Origin: Clostridiales bacterium UBA7273
GTDB taxonomy: Bacteria; Bacillota; Clostridia; Oscillospirales; Oscillospiraceae
Direction: 5' to 3'
Assembly: GCA_002472405.1 (NCBI GenBank)
Contig: DKRV01000029.1
Location: 528 to 14,958, forward strand
DNA length: 14,431 bases
Shown: positions 13,933 through 14,431 of the stretch, piece after piece
Layout: each line of letters begins with the position of its first letter
Position numbering within the stretch: the first letter of the stretch is position 1
Program-made: the position numbers and the translations under genes
The notes under the pieces: generated by a model
The model's database searches: none
The model's input: only the letters and a program-made list of their open reading frames with translations
What the model was told of the DNA's origin: nothing

Positions 13933-13962
13933 AAGCAGCTATGTATTTTTAGTTGCTTTTTT
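13933..13962 (+). terminator. Terminator of the toxin cassette
   Basis: AAGCAGCT (13933-13940) pairs with AGTTGCTT (13951-13958) with one G-T pair around a 10-base loop, ending in six T. It starts 8 bases after the last stop. Confidence 0.75.
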
Positions 13963-13963
13963 C

Positions 13964-14118
13964 ATATCCGTTTGGTCTACGCGCCGACCTAACAATGCGC
14001 GACGGCTGGTTACGGCAACGGCCTAAAAACTTCCAAAAGAGGAACTGGCTTGCCTGTTCCGTTTGTCGCATCTACCTGCGCAGTCAATACAACGGCACGC
14101 AGCCGAGGTTTTGCCCAT
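13964..14118. other. Repeat-derived intergenic stretch
   Basis: No gene is supported. It holds the palindrome GGAACTGGCTTGCCTGTTCC (14041-14060) followed by GTTTGTCGCATCTAC and GCAGCCGAGGTTTTGCC, which resemble 5921-5979 (GCATGTTGCATCTAC, GCAGCAGAGGTTTCGAC). It appears to be a degraded half of a MITE-like copy. Confidence 0.5.
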
Positions 14119-14203
14119 TGCCTTCCCCTGCGTAGCTTGAGGGGAAGGTGTCACCTTGGTGACGGATGAGGTGTTATTTTAATTTTTGCCGTCAGGCAAA
14201 CAC
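14119..14203 (+). repeat. Palindromic module E, copy 2
   Basis: Near-identical inverted copy of 6224-6308, with CTTCCCCTGCGTAGC...GAGGGGAAGG, GTCACCTTGGTGAC and TTGCCGTCAGGCAA hairpins. It also abuts a TTTTAG element end, as copy 1 does. Confidence 0.75.
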
Positions 14204-14205
14204 AT

Positions 14206-14431
14206 TTTTAGTGGCGCCTTTTAGTGGCGCAATCACATTGTACCGATACGGTTTTTGCGGTATCCCGACCGGAAATTGCCGACGAAACCACAGCAAGCGG
14301 AACGGATAAATCCGTTCCCTACAGCTATAGATTTGAGTTCCGGCAAAACCGATACATATTGCAACAAAGTAGCGCCTACGGCGCGGATTTATTTACACCT
14401 CATCTGCCGCAAGCGGCATCTTCCCCTCAAG
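14206..14431 (+). mobile_element. MITE-like element, copy C, with duplicated end, running off the window
   Basis: TTTTAGTGGCGCC (14206-14218) is followed at once by TTTTAGTGGCGCAATC (14219 on), a tandem copy of the 12-13-base end. The left half then matches copy A: ACCGATACGG, GCGGTATCCCGACCGG, GACGAAACC and the palindrome at 14299-14318. After about 14345 the right half is replaced by module D (14369-14431). The true right end is not in the window. Confidence 0.65.
14369..14431 (-). repeat. Palindromic module D, copy 3 (inverted)
   Basis: Reverse complement of 6000-6065 with a few changes in the AT-rich middle (GGATTTATTTACACC against GGATATAATTACACC). It is cut by the window edge. Confidence 0.75.

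Overview
The window looks like chromosomal DNA from a GC-rich (roughly 55-58 percent by eye) Gram-positive gut anaerobe of the Clostridia, most likely Oscillospiraceae/Ruminococcaceae. The reasons are the strong AGGAGG-type ribosome binding sites, sigma-A-like promoters, the gene families present, and intergenic DNA packed with small palindromic repeat modules of a kind I associate with such genomes. The taxonomic call is an inference.

Layout. 26-4335 is a minus-strand cluster: an RND/MMPL-type exporter (2008-4335), then a membrane-anchored coiled-coil protein (281-1954), then a short MmcQ/YjbR-like protein (26-223) behind a strong hairpin. A divergent promoter region (4336-4510) separates it from a plus-strand cation diffusion facilitator (4511-5680). 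5675-6535 is a gene-free mosaic of repeats. 6830-8128 (minus) is a BrnQ branched-chain amino acid transporter, divergent from a LysR-type regulator (8425-9282) across an intergenic region holding two promoters and a palindromic candidate operator. A second repeat mosaic (9283-9886) separates the regulator from a large family 3 glycoside hydrolase (9898-12285). Next comes an 84-residue protein I cannot identify (12431-12685), with two strong promoters, near-optimal codons and a perfect terminator, which suggests heavy expression. 12729-12957 is a complete 229-bp copy of the repeat element. It is followed by an AT-richer cassette (about 12991-13963): the C-terminal end of an Ntox50-type polymorphic toxin without a usable start, plus two small genes that may encode immunity or phage-derived proteins. 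The window ends in more repeat modules.

The main structural discovery is a transposase-less, MITE-like family of about 228 bp. Its ends read TTTTAG[AT]GGCGCATTG as inverted repeats, with a 20-bp palindrome in the middle. Two full copies in opposite orientation (6309-6535 and 12729-12957) align over their whole length, and at least seven further ends or half copies occur, some broken up by other palindromic modules. The ends sit exactly at gene boundaries: over one stop codon, immediately after another, one base before a Shine-Dalgarno sequence, and in the T-tract of a terminator. No transposase, CRISPR array, tRNA or rRNA was found.
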